Assembly (NCBI RefSeq): GCF_009931615.1
Contig: NZ_CP046620.1
Location: forward strand, 248,001 to 312,000
From: Algicella marina
Lineage (GTDB): Bacteria > Pseudomonadota > Alphaproteobacteria > Rhodobacterales > Rhodobacteraceae
DNA: 64,000 bases
Direction of reading: 5' to 3'
A program made the position numbers and the translations under genes. This document shows positions 17,742 through 26,611 of this stretch, one piece after another. A model generated the notes under the pieces. That model had not been told where the DNA came from. It made no database searches and saw only the letters and a list, made by a program, of their open reading frames with translations. Every line of letters begins with the position of its first letter. Within the stretch, counting starts at the first letter, position 1.

Positions 17742-18086
17742 ATGCTGAAGGGCTTGGGACAGATTGGCGACATGGCCAAGATGATGAAGCAGGCGCAGGA
17801 AGTTCAGGCGAAGATGACCGAGGCCCACGAGGGGCTGGAGCACCTGAACGTGGTCGGCGAGGCCGGCGCCGGCATGGTGAAGGTGGAGGCAAACGCCAAG
17901 GGTGATATCCTTGGCGTCACCATCGACCCGGCGCTGATGGACAGCGAGCAGAAGGATGTGCTGGAGGATCTGATCCTCGCCGGGGTCAAGGACGCGCAGG
18001 CGCGCGGACGGGCGGCCGCTCAGGATGCGATTGCCAAGGTGACGGAAGAACTCGGCCTGCCCGCGGGCATGAAGCTGCCGTTCTGA
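17742..18086 (+). CDS. YbaB/EbfC nucleoid-associated protein
   Basis: Small dimeric DNA-binding protein, 114 aa from the MLKGLGQIGDMAKMMKQAQE start. It has the family's amphipathic first helix with alternating K/M/Q, a central beta-sheet (VKVEANAKGDILGVTIDPAL) and a C-terminal helix ending in a Gly-rich tail. GAGAGG lies upstream of ATG 17742; an in-frame ATG 11 codons earlier is less likely. ybaB and recR are usual neighbours of dnaX. Here the stop overlaps the next gene's ATG by one base. Confidence 0.93.
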   Translation: MLKGLGQIGDMAKMMKQAQEVQAKMTEAHEGLEHLNVVGEAGAGMVKVEANAKGDILGVTIDPALMDSEQKDVLEDLILAGVKDAQARGRAAAQDAIAKVTEELGLPAGMKLPF

Positions 18087-19228
18087 TGTTCACCCCCGCC
18101 ATCACCGGCACCGGCGTCTACACCCCGCCCGACGTGATCACCAACGACGAACTGGTCGCGGCCTATAACGGCTATGCCGACAGGATGAACAAGCGCAATG
18201 CCGTGGCCATAGCCACCGGCGTGGAGGAGCCGATACCGCATTCGAGCGCGGAATTCATCGAGAGCGCCTCGGGCATCCGGCAGCGGTATGTGGTCGACAA
18301 GAGCGGTATCCTCGACCCCGAGATCATGCACCCGGTGCTCCGCGAGCGGAGCATGGAGGAGCCGGGGCTGATGGCGGAGATGGCGCTGGCGGCGGCGAAG
18401 CGCGCGCTGGCGGCGGCCGGGCGCGAGCCGGGCGAGATCGGGGCGGTTATCGTGGCGGCTTCCAACCACGAGCGGCCCTATCCGGCGATCGCGGTGGAGG
18501 TGCAGGAGCTTCTGGGGATCGAGGGGTTCGGCTTCGACATGAACGTCGCCTGTTCCTCGGCCACCTTCGGCATCCAGGCGGCGGCGGACATGATCCGCTC
18601 CGGCTCGGTGAAATCCGTGCTGATGGTCAACCCCGAGATCTGCTCGGGCCATCACGAGTGGCGCGACCGCGATTGCCATTTCATCTTTGGCGATGTCTGC
18701 ACGGCGGTGGTGCTGGAACGGGCGGAGGAGGCGAAGGGGCCGCACTGGGAAATTCTCGGCACACGCTGCCAGACGAAATTCTCCAACAATATCCGCAACA
18801 ACAACGGCTATCTGCGCCGCACCCGCGAGGGGCACATGGAAGACCGGCGCGACATGCAGTTCATGCAGAACGGGCGCAAGGTGTTCCGCGAGGTGGTGCC
18901 GATCGTCACCACGCATATCGGCGCGCAGCTTCAGGATCTGGGGCTGGGCGCGGACGAATTGAAACGGCTGTGGCTGCATCAGGCCAACAAGACGATGAAC
19001 GACCTGATCGGCAAGAAGGTGCTGGGCCGGGAGCCCGCGGCGGGCGAGCAGCCCAACATCCTGCAGGACTACGCCAACACCTCGTCGGCCGGGTCGATCA
19101 TCGCGTTCTCGAAGTATTCGGAGGATCTGGGCGAGGGCGATCTCGGGCTGATCTGTTCGTTCGGGGCAGGCTATTCGGTGGGCTCGGTCGTGCTGCGCCG
19201 CCGTGGTGCCGCCACGGCGGGCCATTGA
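18086..19228 (+). CDS. 3-oxoacyl-ACP synthase III-like (FabH-like) protein
   Basis: 380-aa thiolase-fold condensing enzyme. The Cys-His-Asn triad is intact: Cys156 in NVACSSATFG, His298 in LHQANKTM and Asn331 in YANTSSAGS. It is longer than housekeeping FabH (about 320 aa), with an inserted segment after the first helix (ASGIRQRYVVDKSGILDPEI) typical of the 370-380-aa FabH-like group that includes Pseudomonas PA3286-type enzymes. It probably condenses an acyl-CoA with malonyl-ACP; chain preference is unknown. The TGATG overlap with ybaB implies coupled translation, an unexpected pairing. Confidence 0.88.
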   Translation: MFTPAITGTGVYTPPDVITNDELVAAYNGYADRMNKRNAVAIATGVEEPIPHSSAEFIESASGIRQRYVVDKSGILDPEIMHPVLRERSMEEPGLMAEMALAAAKRALAAAGREPGEIGAVIVAASNHERPYPAIAVEVQELLGIEGFGFDMNVACSSATFGIQAAADMIRSGSVKSVLMVNPEICSGHHEWRDRDCHFIFGDVCTAVVLERAEEAKGPHWEILGTRCQTKFSNNIRNNNGYLRRTREGHMEDRRDMQFMQNGRKVFREVVPIVTTHIGAQLQDLGLGADELKRLWLHQANKTMNDLIGKKVLGREPAAGEQPNILQDYANTSSAGSIIAFSKYSEDLGEGDLGLICSFGAGYSVGSVVLRRRGAATAGH

Positions 19229-19351
19229 GACCCGCCGCGTCGGCTTTGGCGCCCTTGTGTCGGCGGTGTTGCCCGTTGTTTGCGGAATTTTTGCCGGGGA
19301 GGCGATTCAGGGGCAGGTCTGCCCTGAATGCGCCAATGCGATGATGGGGAT

Positions 19352-19423
19352 GCGAGTCGCGCCCGCGTCAAGGACAGGCGCCTTCGGCGTGGCTTCGCCA
19401 TCCTTGACCCGGGCCCGACTCGC
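19352..19423. repeat. Long palindromic (REP-like) element upstream of recR
   Basis: Two 24-bp arms (19352-19375 and 19400-19423) are inverted copies with three mismatches: GCGAGTCGNGCCCG then NGTCAAGGA. The 24-base loop can pair further (GGCG / CGCC). The structure ends one base before the recR ribosome-binding site (AAGGGG, 19425-19430), so in RNA it could shield or expose it. It looks like a mobile palindromic repeat rather than a terminator; there is no T-run. Confidence 0.65.
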
Positions 19424-19436
19424 GAAGGGGTGAGCG

Positions 19437-20036
19437 ATGGATGAGGCGGGGCCCGAAATCGGGCGGTTGATCGAGATGATGGCGAAGCTGCCGGGGTTGG
19501 GGCCGCGGTCGGCCCGGCGGGCGGTACTGACCATGATTGCGAAAAAGGCGAGCGTCATGGAGCCGCTGGCCCGGGCGATGGCCGAGGCGGCGGCGGTGGT
19601 GCGCGCCTGCCGGGTGTGCGGCAATATCGGCTCCGCCGAGTTGTGCGCCATCTGTTCCGCGCCCAAACGCGCGACCGGGGTGCTGTGCATTGTCGAGGAT
19701 GTCGCCGACCTCTGGGCGATGGAACGGGGGCGGGCCTTCGGCGGGCGCTACCACGTGCTGGGTGGCGTGTTGTCGGCACTGGACGGGATCGGACCCGAGG
19801 AATTGCGCATCCCGGCATTGCTGGAACGGGTGGCGGACGAGAGCATCAGCGAGGTGATCCTGGCGCTGAACGCCACCGTCGACGGCCAGACCACGGCGCA
19901 TTACATTGCCGACCAGCTGGAGGGGGCGAATGTCGAGGTGACCTCGCTGGCGCAGGGGGTGCCGATCGGCGGTGAACTGGATTACCTCGACGACGGTACG
20001 ATCTCGGCGGCGCTGGCGGCGCGGCGGCGGTTCTGA
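19437..20036 (+). CDS. recR: Recombination mediator RecR
   Basis: Forms the RecFOR/RecOR complex that loads RecA at gaps. 199 aa, the normal length: helix-hairpin-helix with [16 protein letters not shown] (18-33), a C4 zinc finger (Cys 58, 61, 70, 73) and a Toprim domain ([17 protein letters not shown] ...), ending [20 protein letters not shown]. The ATG has AAGGGG six bases upstream. Its 3' end runs 55 bases into the convergent DMT-transporter gene. Confidence 0.96.
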   Translation: MDEAGPEIGRLIEMMAKLPGLGPRSARRAVLTMIAKKASVMEPLARAMAEAAAVVRACRVCGNIGSAELCAICSAPKRATGVLCIVEDVADLWAMERGRAFGGRYHVLGGVLSALDGIGPEELRIPALLERVADESISEVILALNATVDGQTTAHYIADQLEGANVEVTSLAQGVPIGGELDYLDDGTISAALAARRRF

Positions 20037-20911
20037 GCCTGCCGCGCGGCGCGCTGCGAGATGTAGAGCGTCGAGGCGATGATGATGGCGGCACCGATGA
20101 GTGTCGGCCCGTCGATGATTTCCCCGTAGAACAGGTAGCCGGCCAGACCAACCAGCACCAGCCGCAGATAGGTGATCGGGCCGAGGATGCTGGCCTCGCC
20201 GTGACGATAGGCCTGAATGTCGGCAATGCCGCGGGCGGCACCGGTGATGACCAGAAGGCCCGTGATCGCCCAGGCGAAGCCCGTCGGCGGCAGGCCCCAG
20301 CCGCCGGACATGAACGGCAGCGTTGCCAACGCGGTGATGATCACCGAGGAGGTGAAGGCCGAGAAGGGACCATCGGCCTCGGCCAGGCCGCGGGACTGCA
20401 GAAGCGCGATGGCGAAGAAGGCGGAGGAGCCGAGCGCGGCGAGCATCGCCGGGTGCAGGTCGCCGACGCCGGGACGCAGGATGATCAGCGCGCCGGCGAA
20501 ACCGGCGGCGACGGCGGCCCAGCGGCGGGGGCCGACATGTTCGCCCAGCAGCGGCCCGGCAAGGATAGTGGCGAAGATCGGCGCGGTGAAGAACAGGATC
20601 GCGGCGGTGGCCAGTGGAATTTCCGCCAGAGTGTAGAAGCCGAGATGGGTGGACAGGGCGATCAGCAGGCCGCGGGTGATATGGGTGGCGGGCCGGGTGA
20701 AGCGCAGGCTGGCGCGCAGGCGCGGCAGCGTTGCCAGCAGCGCGAGGATCGCGGCGGACGAAAGGGTGGCGCGCAGGAGCACGATCATCCGGCTGTCGAG
20801 ACCGCCCGACAATTCGCGGACGGCAACCGACATGCCGCTGGCGGCCAGTACAGAGAACAGTATCCAGGCGATGCCGCGCAGGTTGTCGCGCGGGGCGGGG
20901 AGCATTTCCAT
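19982..20911 (-). CDS. DMT-superfamily transporter (EamA)
   Basis: About 309 aa from the [10 protein letters not shown] start (a longer in-frame start at 20986 adds only a charged tail). Ten hydrophobic segments arranged as two EamA repeats, the second opening at about [22 protein letters not shown]. Probably exports or exchanges small metabolites; substrate not predictable. The last 18 codons, rich in Arg/Ala, overlap recR on the opposite strand. It lies downstream of a polytopic membrane-protein gene on the same strand. Confidence 0.88.
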   Translation of the reverse strand: MEMLPAPRDNLRGIAWILFSVLAASGMSVAVRELSGGLDSRMIVLLRATLSSAAILALLATLPRLRASLRFTRPATHITRGLLIALSTHLGFYTLAEIPLATAAILFFTAPIFATILAGPLLGEHVGPRRWAAVAAGFAGALIILRPGVGDLHPAMLAALGSSAFFAIALLQSRGLAEADGPFSAFTSSVIITALATLPFMSGGWGLPPTGFAWAITGLLVITGAARGIADIQAYRHGEASILGPITYLRLVLVGLAGYLFYGEIIDGPTLIGAAIIIASTLYISQRAARQAQNRRRAASAAEIVPSSR

Positions 20912-20993
20912 CCGGCGGAAAGTGCTGTGGTTCGGCCGGGAAGGCAAGGGGCAAGAGCGCCGTGGCCGGGCCTTGTTACGGAACATGCGGCGG

Positions 20994-22046
20994 TCAGAGG
21001 GAGGCGAGCGGACCGGGGCGGAAGAGATCGTGGTAATGGCCGAGTTGCCATGAGAGGGCCAGCAGAGTGGCGATGGCGATCAGCCAGAGCGGCAGGCGGG
21101 CCGCGGGGCGCGGGGCCGCGGCCGCCAGCAGTTGCAGGGTGGCGATGACGGCGAAGGCAGAGAGAAAGCGGCCCCAGTCGCTGGCGATGGCGGCGAGGGC
21201 GCAGAGGGATGCCGCCGTCAGACCAAGGCCGGCGAGTTGTGCGGCAGTCGGGCGGGCGGCCCAGGCGGCGGGCAGCAGGGGGGCGAGGCCGAGAAACAGG
21301 ATCCATGGCAACTGCCGGAAGTAGTCGGGCAGCAGCGGGGCGAGGGCGGCGCGGGCGTCGGTGACATCCTCGCCCAGAACGGAGAAGGGGCTGTTGACCG
21401 CGCAGGCAGGGGAGCGGCCGGCGCAGAGGCTTGTGACCTGTTCGGCCGTGCCGTGGTGAAGGATGACGGCGGTGGCGGCGAGAATGGTAGTGGCCAGCGC
21501 GGCGTGTAGCAGTGGCTTGCGCCAGTGGCCATGAAGGAGCGGCAGGAGGGCTGGCAGGAGGGCCAGCGTGATCTCGTGAGCGAGAACGCAGATCGGCAAG
21601 GCGAGACAGAGCACGGGGATGAGGTGGCCGCGGCCGCGGGCCTGCTGCCAGAGCATCGTGGCGAAGAGTGCGAGGAACAGAAGCTCTGCACGGAAGGCGC
21701 CTTCCGGATCACCAAACGGGAAGAGGAAGGCGGCGGGGCTGGCCAGCGCGAGGAGGAAGGCGGGCGCCGGACCGGCGCGGAGCGTCAGCCGCCAGGCGGC
21801 ATGGATCAGCACGAGGCTCAGGGCGGTGACGAGCAGGAATACCGCCGAGGGCGCGGGGACGGGCAGGCGGGAGATGAGGGACCCGGTCAGGCCGCGCCGG
21901 ACGAAGCCGGCATCGTAGGAGATCAGCCAGCCGTCAAGGCTCCACGCATGCTGCTGGACGATGATCTGCCGGTAGGCCAGCACCACGGTGGCAAGAGCAA
22001 GCACGGCAAAGCAGAGGTGGACCAGGGGCTTGGCGGGGACGGTCAT
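20994..22046 (-). CDS. Polytopic membrane protein of unknown function
   Basis: 350 aa with about nine or ten hydrophobic helices over most of its length. After the first helix comes the motif SYDAGFVRRGLTG, which I have seen in uncharacterised membrane proteins resembling glycosyltransferase-C scaffolds, but no catalytic acidic pair is recognisable. A periplasmic loop has two Cys (SLCAGRSPACAVN). It starts nine bases after the lacI-type regulator's stop, so it may be co-transcribed with that regulator. Confidence 0.75.
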   Translation of the reverse strand: MTVPAKPLVHLCFAVLALATVVLAYRQIIVQQHAWSLDGWLISYDAGFVRRGLTGSLISRLPVPAPSAVFLLVTALSLVLIHAAWRLTLRAGPAPAFLLALASPAAFLFPFGDPEGAFRAELLFLALFATMLWQQARGRGHLIPVLCLALPICVLAHEITLALLPALLPLLHGHWRKPLLHAALATTILAATAVILHHGTAEQVTSLCAGRSPACAVNSPFSVLGEDVTDARAALAPLLPDYFRQLPWILFLGLAPLLPAAWAARPTAAQLAGLGLTAASLCALAAIASDWGRFLSAFAVIATLQLLAAAAPRPAARLPLWLIAIATLLALSWQLGHYHDLFRPGPLASL

Positions 22047-22055
22047 CGCGGCGGC

Positions 22056-23078
22056 TCAGTCCCCGTCGAAGCCGGAAGGCTGGTGGAGGATTTCGGGGAT
22101 CTCGTCGGTGGAGTCGTCGAGATGGACGAGCATGGCGCGGGCCATGTCCGCCCCGGCGCGGAACAGATCCTCGTGCATGACGTGGATCTCCGGCCGAAAG
22201 AGACGAAGCAGTTCGAGCGGTTCCTTGGCGACGATGTCGATGTCGGTGCCGATGCGCAGGCCTGCCGCCTCGATTGCGGCGGTGGCTGCAAGGCAACTCA
22301 TCACCGTTGAGGCGACGATGCCGTCCGGGCGGTGGCGGGAAGCGAGGATCCGGGCAATTTCGTTGATGACGTCCAGACGCGGGCTTTCCGAGGAGATGTC
22401 GCGCAGTGGCACCTCGATCAGATCATGGGCATCGACGACGGCGCGGAAGCCTTCGAGCATGTGCTGGGCGTAGGCGTAATGGGCCGGTGGCTGGATGAGG
22501 GCCAGGCGACTGCGGCCGAGACTGCGCAGGCGTTCGGCGGCGTGGGTGGCGAAAGCGTGGTTGTCGAAATCGACATATGGGGCGGGAGCGGCCAGGCCGG
22601 GGCGCCCGTGGGTGACGAAGGGAAAGCCGCGCTCCTGCAGATAGGCGGCGCGGATGTCCTGCGGTTCGATATCCGAGAGGATGATGCCGTCGGCGGAACC
22701 GGTCTCCACCACGTATTGCACGGCCGAAAGATCTTCGGCATCGGCGGGGGCGGGGGTGACGATCAGGTGATAGGCGGTGCCGGCGAGACCGTGGGTCAGC
22801 CCCTGCATGAGGTGGGTGGTGGTGCCCAGCTTGTCGCGCTTCATGTTCAGGATGAAGCTGATGACATTCGTCTTGCCAGTGCGCAGGCGGACGCCGGCCC
22901 GGTTCGGTCGATACCCGATTTCGCGGGCGACGGTGCGGACGCGGGCCTTGGTGGCCTTGGAAATGTCGGGCGCGTCGGAGAGCGCGCGGGACACGGTGGT
23001 GACGCCGAGGCCGGTGATGTAGGCGATCGTCTTCAGCGTCGGACGCGGCTTGCCTGTGGGGCGTTGTTTCTCTGCCAT
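22056..23078 (-). CDS. LacI-family transcriptional regulator
   Basis: 340-aa repressor/activator. N-terminal LacI helix-turn-helix (LKTIAYITGLGVTTVSRALS, hinge helix around AREIGYRPNRAGVRLRTGKT) and a periplasmic-binding-protein-like sugar domain. The start is ATG at 23078 (MAEKQRP); the longer open frame upstream is non-coding. It is divergent from the sugar ABC/glycosidase operon and almost certainly controls it through the CTGAAACGTTTCAG palindrome in between. The inducer is probably a mannose- or xylose-containing sugar, inferred from the operon's enzymes. Confidence 0.92.
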   Translation of the reverse strand: MAEKQRPTGKPRPTLKTIAYITGLGVTTVSRALSDAPDISKATKARVRTVAREIGYRPNRAGVRLRTGKTNVISFILNMKRDKLGTTTHLMQGLTHGLAGTAYHLIVTPAPADAEDLSAVQYVVETGSADGIILSDIEPQDIRAAYLQERGFPFVTHGRPGLAAPAPYVDFDNHAFATHAAERLRSLGRSRLALIQPPAHYAYAQHMLEGFRAVVDAHDLIEVPLRDISSESPRLDVINEIARILASRHRPDGIVASTVMSCLAATAAIEAAGLRIGTDIDIVAKEPLELLRLFRPEIHVMHEDLFRAGADMARAMLVHLDDSTDEIPEILHQPSGFDGD

Positions 23079-23159
23079 GATCTTTACGCCTGAATGTCGA
23101 GTCGCGGACGGGATGCCCGATGGATGTCGGCTTGATTCGGAATTCGGAACCGGAAGTCG

Positions 23160-23173
23160 CTGAAACGTTTCAG
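23160..23173. promoter_or_regulatory. LacI-family operator
   Basis: Perfect 14-bp palindrome CTGAAACGTTTCAG with the central CG typical of LacI-family sites. It lies 82 bases upstream of the regulator start and 292 bases upstream of the transporter operon. The rest of 23079-23464 (386 bases) has no gene, only a long leader without a clear -10/-35 pair. Confidence 0.75.
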
Positions 23174-23464
23174 TTATCCCCAGCCGAATTGTGGTGAGCG
23201 CAGGCGGAGTGTTCGGCCCACCTGAGCGGAATGTCAGCATAGACGCCGCAGGCAAAATGCGTCAACACCTTTGTTTTTCAGGGAATTTTTGGCGTCATCT
23301 GATGTACGTGCCCGATTTCCCGCGCAAGCAGGCGGGGGCTGTTGCCGCAAGCTTTCGCGGCGTATTCCAGATTGCTTTGCTGCATGGGTTTGGCTACGGT
23401 CGAGCGGCATCGATTTAGAATGTGCAGACAGAAAATGTCAAAAAAGACACTGGGAGGAATGAAA

Positions 23465-24706
23465 ATGAAGACATCCATGCGGAAGATCGCCCTTGCGGCG
23501 TCCGTGGCCCTGCCGTGGGCGACGATGGCGGCAGCGACCGATCTTGAGGTCACGCACTGGTGGACATCCGGTGGCGAAGCGGCTGCCGTGGCGGAATTCG
23601 CCAACGCGTTCAACGAGAATACCGATCACAACTGGGTCGACGGTGCCATCGCCGGCGGCGGCAGTACCGCGCGGCCTGTGATGGTCAGCCGGATCATCGG
23701 CGGCGATCCGATGGGCGCGTTCCAGTTCAACCATGGACGTCAGGCCGAGGAACTGATCGAGGCGGGCGTGCTGCGCGACCTGACCGAGCTGGCGGAAGCC
23801 GAAGGCTGGCGGGATATCATCAACCCGCCCTCGCTGCTGGACAGTTGCACGGTGGATGGCAAGATTTACTGCGTGCCGGTGAACATCCATTCCTGGCAGT
23901 GGCTGTGGCTGTCCAACAAGGCATTTGAGGATGCGGGCGTAGACGTTCCGACGAACTGGGATGAATATGTCGCTGCCGCCCCGGCGCTGAAGGAAGCGGG
24001 CAAGGTGCCATTGGCGCTGGGTGGCCAGCCGTGGCAGAACTCCGGCCTTTTCAACGTGCTGATGGTGGCGCTGGCCGGGCCTGACGTACTGGTACAGCTC
24101 TATGGTGAAAAGGACGCCGATCTGGCGGCCGGTGAAGAAATCGCCCGCGTGTTCAAGGCGGCTGCGGATGCGCGCGACATGTCCCAGGGCTCGAACGTGC
24201 AGGACTGGAACCAGGCGACGAACCTGGTGATCACCGATGCCGCCGGCGGCCAGGTGATGGGCGACTGGGCTCAGGGCGAATTCCAGGTGGCCGAGGAAGT
24301 GGCCGGTGAGGATTATACCTGCCTGCCGGGCCTTGGCGTGAACGAACTGATCTCCACCGATGGTGACGCGTTCTATTTCCCGTTGATCGAGGATCCTGAA
24401 ATCGCGGCGGCGCAGGAAGCGCTGGCCTCGACGATGGTTTCCCCGGAAACGCAGGTGGCCTTCAACCTGAAGAAAGGGTCGCTGCCGATCCGGGGTGACA
24501 TCGATCTCGCCGCGGCAAACGACTGCATGAAGAAGGGGCTGGAGATCCTGGCTTCCGGCAACGTGATGCCCGCGGTGAACCAGCTGAATACCGAGGACAC
24601 GAACAACCAGCTCAATGACCTGTTCGTGGAGTTCTTCAACGACACTTCCATTACCGTGGAAGACGCGCAGGCGCGTTTCGTCAATATCGTGAAGAACGCC
24701 GACTGA
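23465..24706 (+). CDS. Sugar ABC transporter substrate-binding protein (GtsA-like)
   Basis: Periplasmic sugar receptor, 413 aa. Signal peptide (MRKIALAASVALPWATMAAA) followed by TDLEVTHWWTSGGEAAAVAE, the signature opening of glucose/mannose-type receptors. The ATG at 23465 is chosen because GGGAGG lies eight bases upstream; the ATG two codons earlier is too close to it. First gene of the operon and separated from the permeases by a stable hairpin, which usually raises receptor mRNA relative to the rest. Substrate is probably a hexose or manno-/xylo-oligosaccharide, judged from the linked glycosidases. Confidence 0.92.
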   Translation: MKTSMRKIALAASVALPWATMAAATDLEVTHWWTSGGEAAAVAEFANAFNENTDHNWVDGAIAGGGSTARPVMVSRIIGGDPMGAFQFNHGRQAEELIEAGVLRDLTELAEAEGWRDIINPPSLLDSCTVDGKIYCVPVNIHSWQWLWLSNKAFEDAGVDVPTNWDEYVAAAPALKEAGKVPLALGGQPWQNSGLFNVLMVALAGPDVLVQLYGEKDADLAAGEEIARVFKAAADARDMSQGSNVQDWNQATNLVITDAAGGQVMGDWAQGEFQVAEEVAGEDYTCLPGLGVNELISTDGDAFYFPLIEDPEIAAAQEALASTMVSPETQVAFNLKKGSLPIRGDIDLAAANDCMKKGLEILASGNVMPAVNQLNTEDTNNQLNDLFVEFFNDTSITVEDAQARFVNIVKNAD

Positions 24707-24717
24707 TCCCCCCTGAC

Positions 24718-24744
24718 GGGCGGTGTGCCCTCTGCGCACCGCCC
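24718..24744 (+). terminator. Intra-operon hairpin after the binding-protein gene
   Basis: 11-bp stem GGGCGGTGTGC / GCGCACCGCCC (one mismatch) with a 5-base loop, 11 bases after the receptor stop and without a T-run. Such structures stabilise the upstream receptor message or partly attenuate transcription into the permease genes. Confidence 0.6.
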
Positions 24745-24779
24745 GACTTGCGCCCTATTCACGCACAGGAGGGGACTGC

Positions 24780-25673
24780 ATGGCCGCCACCGGTCGCCCG
24801 ATACAACTGTTCCGCAATCTGAATGCCAAGATTGCCGCCATACCGATGATGCTGACGGCGGTGGTGATCTTCTTTGGCTGTTCGGTGTGGACGATCGTCT
24901 ATTCCTTCACCAATTCCAAGCTGCTGCCGCGGGCCAAGTTCGTCGGACTGGACCAGTATGAGCGGCTGTGGTCCGCCAACCGCTGGCTGATCTCTATCGA
25001 GAACCTGTTCATCTACGGCATTCTCTCGCTGATTTTCTCGTTGCTCATCGGCTTCGTGCTGGCGGCATTGCTGGACCAGAAGATCCGGTTCGAGGACACG
25101 TTCCGCACCATTCTGCTGTATCCGTTCGCGTTGTCCTTCGTGGTGACGGGGCTGGTCTGGCAGTGGCTGCTGAACCCGGAGTACGGGGTGCAGGCGGTGG
25201 TGCGATCCATGGGATGGGAAAGTTTCACCTTCGATCCGCTCTACACCGCGGACATCGCCATCTATGGCGTATTGATCGCAGGTTTGTGGCAGGGAACCGG
25301 ACTGGTGATGTGCCTGATGCTGGCGGGTTTGCGCGGCATTGACGAGGATATCTGGAAGGCCGCGCGGGTGGATGGCATCCCGATGTGGAAGACGTACCTG
25401 TTCATTGTCATCCCGATGATGCGCCCCGTCTTCATCACCACCATCGTGATCATCGCCAGCGGCATCGTCCGGGTCTACGACCTCGTTGTCGCGCAGACGA
25501 GCGGGGGGCCGGGCATCGCCACGGAGGTGCCTGCCAAATACGTCTATGACTACATGTTTCAGGGGCAGAACCTCGGTCAGGGCTTTGCAGCCTCGACGAT
25601 GATGCTGCTGTCGGTGTCCATTGTCATCATTCCCTGGGCCTATCTTGAATTCGGAGGGAAGAGACGTGGCTAA
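24780..25673 (+). CDS. Sugar ABC transporter permease 1 (MalF/GtsB type)
   Basis: 297-aa inner-membrane permease with six helices. The EAA loop reads EDIWKAARVDGIPMWKTYLF near residue 200. The ATG at 24780 has AGGAGGGG eight bases upstream. It forms the heteromeric pore with the next gene's product, which starts inside its last codons. Confidence 0.93.
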   Translation: MAATGRPIQLFRNLNAKIAAIPMMLTAVVIFFGCSVWTIVYSFTNSKLLPRAKFVGLDQYERLWSANRWLISIENLFIYGILSLIFSLLIGFVLAALLDQKIRFEDTFRTILLYPFALSFVVTGLVWQWLLNPEYGVQAVVRSMGWESFTFDPLYTADIAIYGVLIAGLWQGTGLVMCLMLAGLRGIDEDIWKAARVDGIPMWKTYLFIVIPMMRPVFITTIVIIASGIVRVYDLVVAQTSGGPGIATEVPAKYVYDYMFQGQNLGQGFAASTMMLLSVSIVIIPWAYLEFGGKRRG

Positions 25674-26607
25674 TCCGGCAACACTTTCCGCCACCGTCGC
25701 CGGGGCCGATGCCGCCGCCGGGGCGATGGCAGGGCCGCGCGGTCCGCGACCGCGCCGGCGATTCTCCCGCCGCAACATCTTCATTTACGGCACCCTGATC
25801 GTTGTGAGCGTCTACTACCTGTTGCCGCTCTACGTTATGATCGTCACCTCGCTGAAGGGCATGCCGGAAATTCGGATGGGCAACGTGTTCGCGCCGCCGG
25901 TGGAGGTGACCTTCGCGCCGTGGGTGAAAGCCTGGGCGGAGGCCTGCACCGGGCTGAACTGTGACGGGCTGAGCCGGGGTTTCTGGAATTCGGTCCAGAT
26001 CCTCGTGCCTTCGGTGGTGGCCTCGATCATCATCGCCAGCATCAACGGCTATGCGCTGGCGAACTGGCGGTTCAAGGGGGCCAACCTGTTCTTCACGATC
26101 CTGATCATCGGGGCATTCATTCCCTATCAGGTGATGATCTATCCGATCGTGATCGTGCTGCGCGAGATCGGTCTCTACGGTTCGCTTTGGGGTCTCGTGA
26201 TGGTGCACACCATCTTCGGGATGCCGATCCTGACGCTCTTGTTCCGCAACTATTTCACCTCCGTTCCAGAGGAGCTTTTCAAGGCGGCACGGGTCGATGG
26301 GGCCGGATTCTGGGCGATCTACTTCAAGATCATGCTGCCGATGGCGCTGCCGATCTTCGTGGTGGCGATCATCCTGCAGGTGACCGGCATCTGGAACGAT
26401 TTCCTGTTCGGGGTGATCTACACCAAGCCCGAGAATTACCCGATGACCGTCCAGCTCAACAACATCGTCAACTCGGTGCAGGGGGTGAAGGAATACAACG
26501 TGAATATGGCCGCAACGATCCTGACGGGGCTGGTGCCGCTGGCCGTCTATTTTGTTTCGGGCAAACTGTTCGTGCGCGGCATTGCCGCCGGCGCGGTGAA
26601 GGGGTGA
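25666..26607 (+). CDS. Sugar ABC transporter permease 2 (MalG/GtsC type)
   Basis: 313 aa from a GTG at 25666 (VANPATLSATV), which overlaps permease 1 by eight bases and has GGAGG eight bases upstream. A low-complexity Ala/Arg-rich cytoplasmic tail precedes six helices; EAA loop EELFKAARVDGAGFWAIYFK near residue 205. The Ala/Gly/Arg N-terminal extension (about 38 residues) is longer than average for MalG-type permeases. Confidence 0.92.
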   Translation: MANPATLSATVAGADAAAGAMAGPRGPRPRRRFSRRNIFIYGTLIVVSVYYLLPLYVMIVTSLKGMPEIRMGNVFAPPVEVTFAPWVKAWAEACTGLNCDGLSRGFWNSVQILVPSVVASIIIASINGYALANWRFKGANLFFTILIIGAFIPYQVMIYPIVIVLREIGLYGSLWGLVMVHTIFGMPILTLLFRNYFTSVPEELFKAARVDGAGFWAIYFKIMLPMALPIFVVAIILQVTGIWNDFLFGVIYTKPENYPMTVQLNNIVNSVQGVKEYNVNMAATILTGLVPLAVYFVSGKLFVRGIAAGAVKG

Positions 26608-26611
26608 GGCA

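Noticed and set aside
23078-23255. Longer N-terminus for the LacI regulator
   Set aside because: The added 59 residues are not LacI-like and would cover the operator; the HTH begins properly from 23078.
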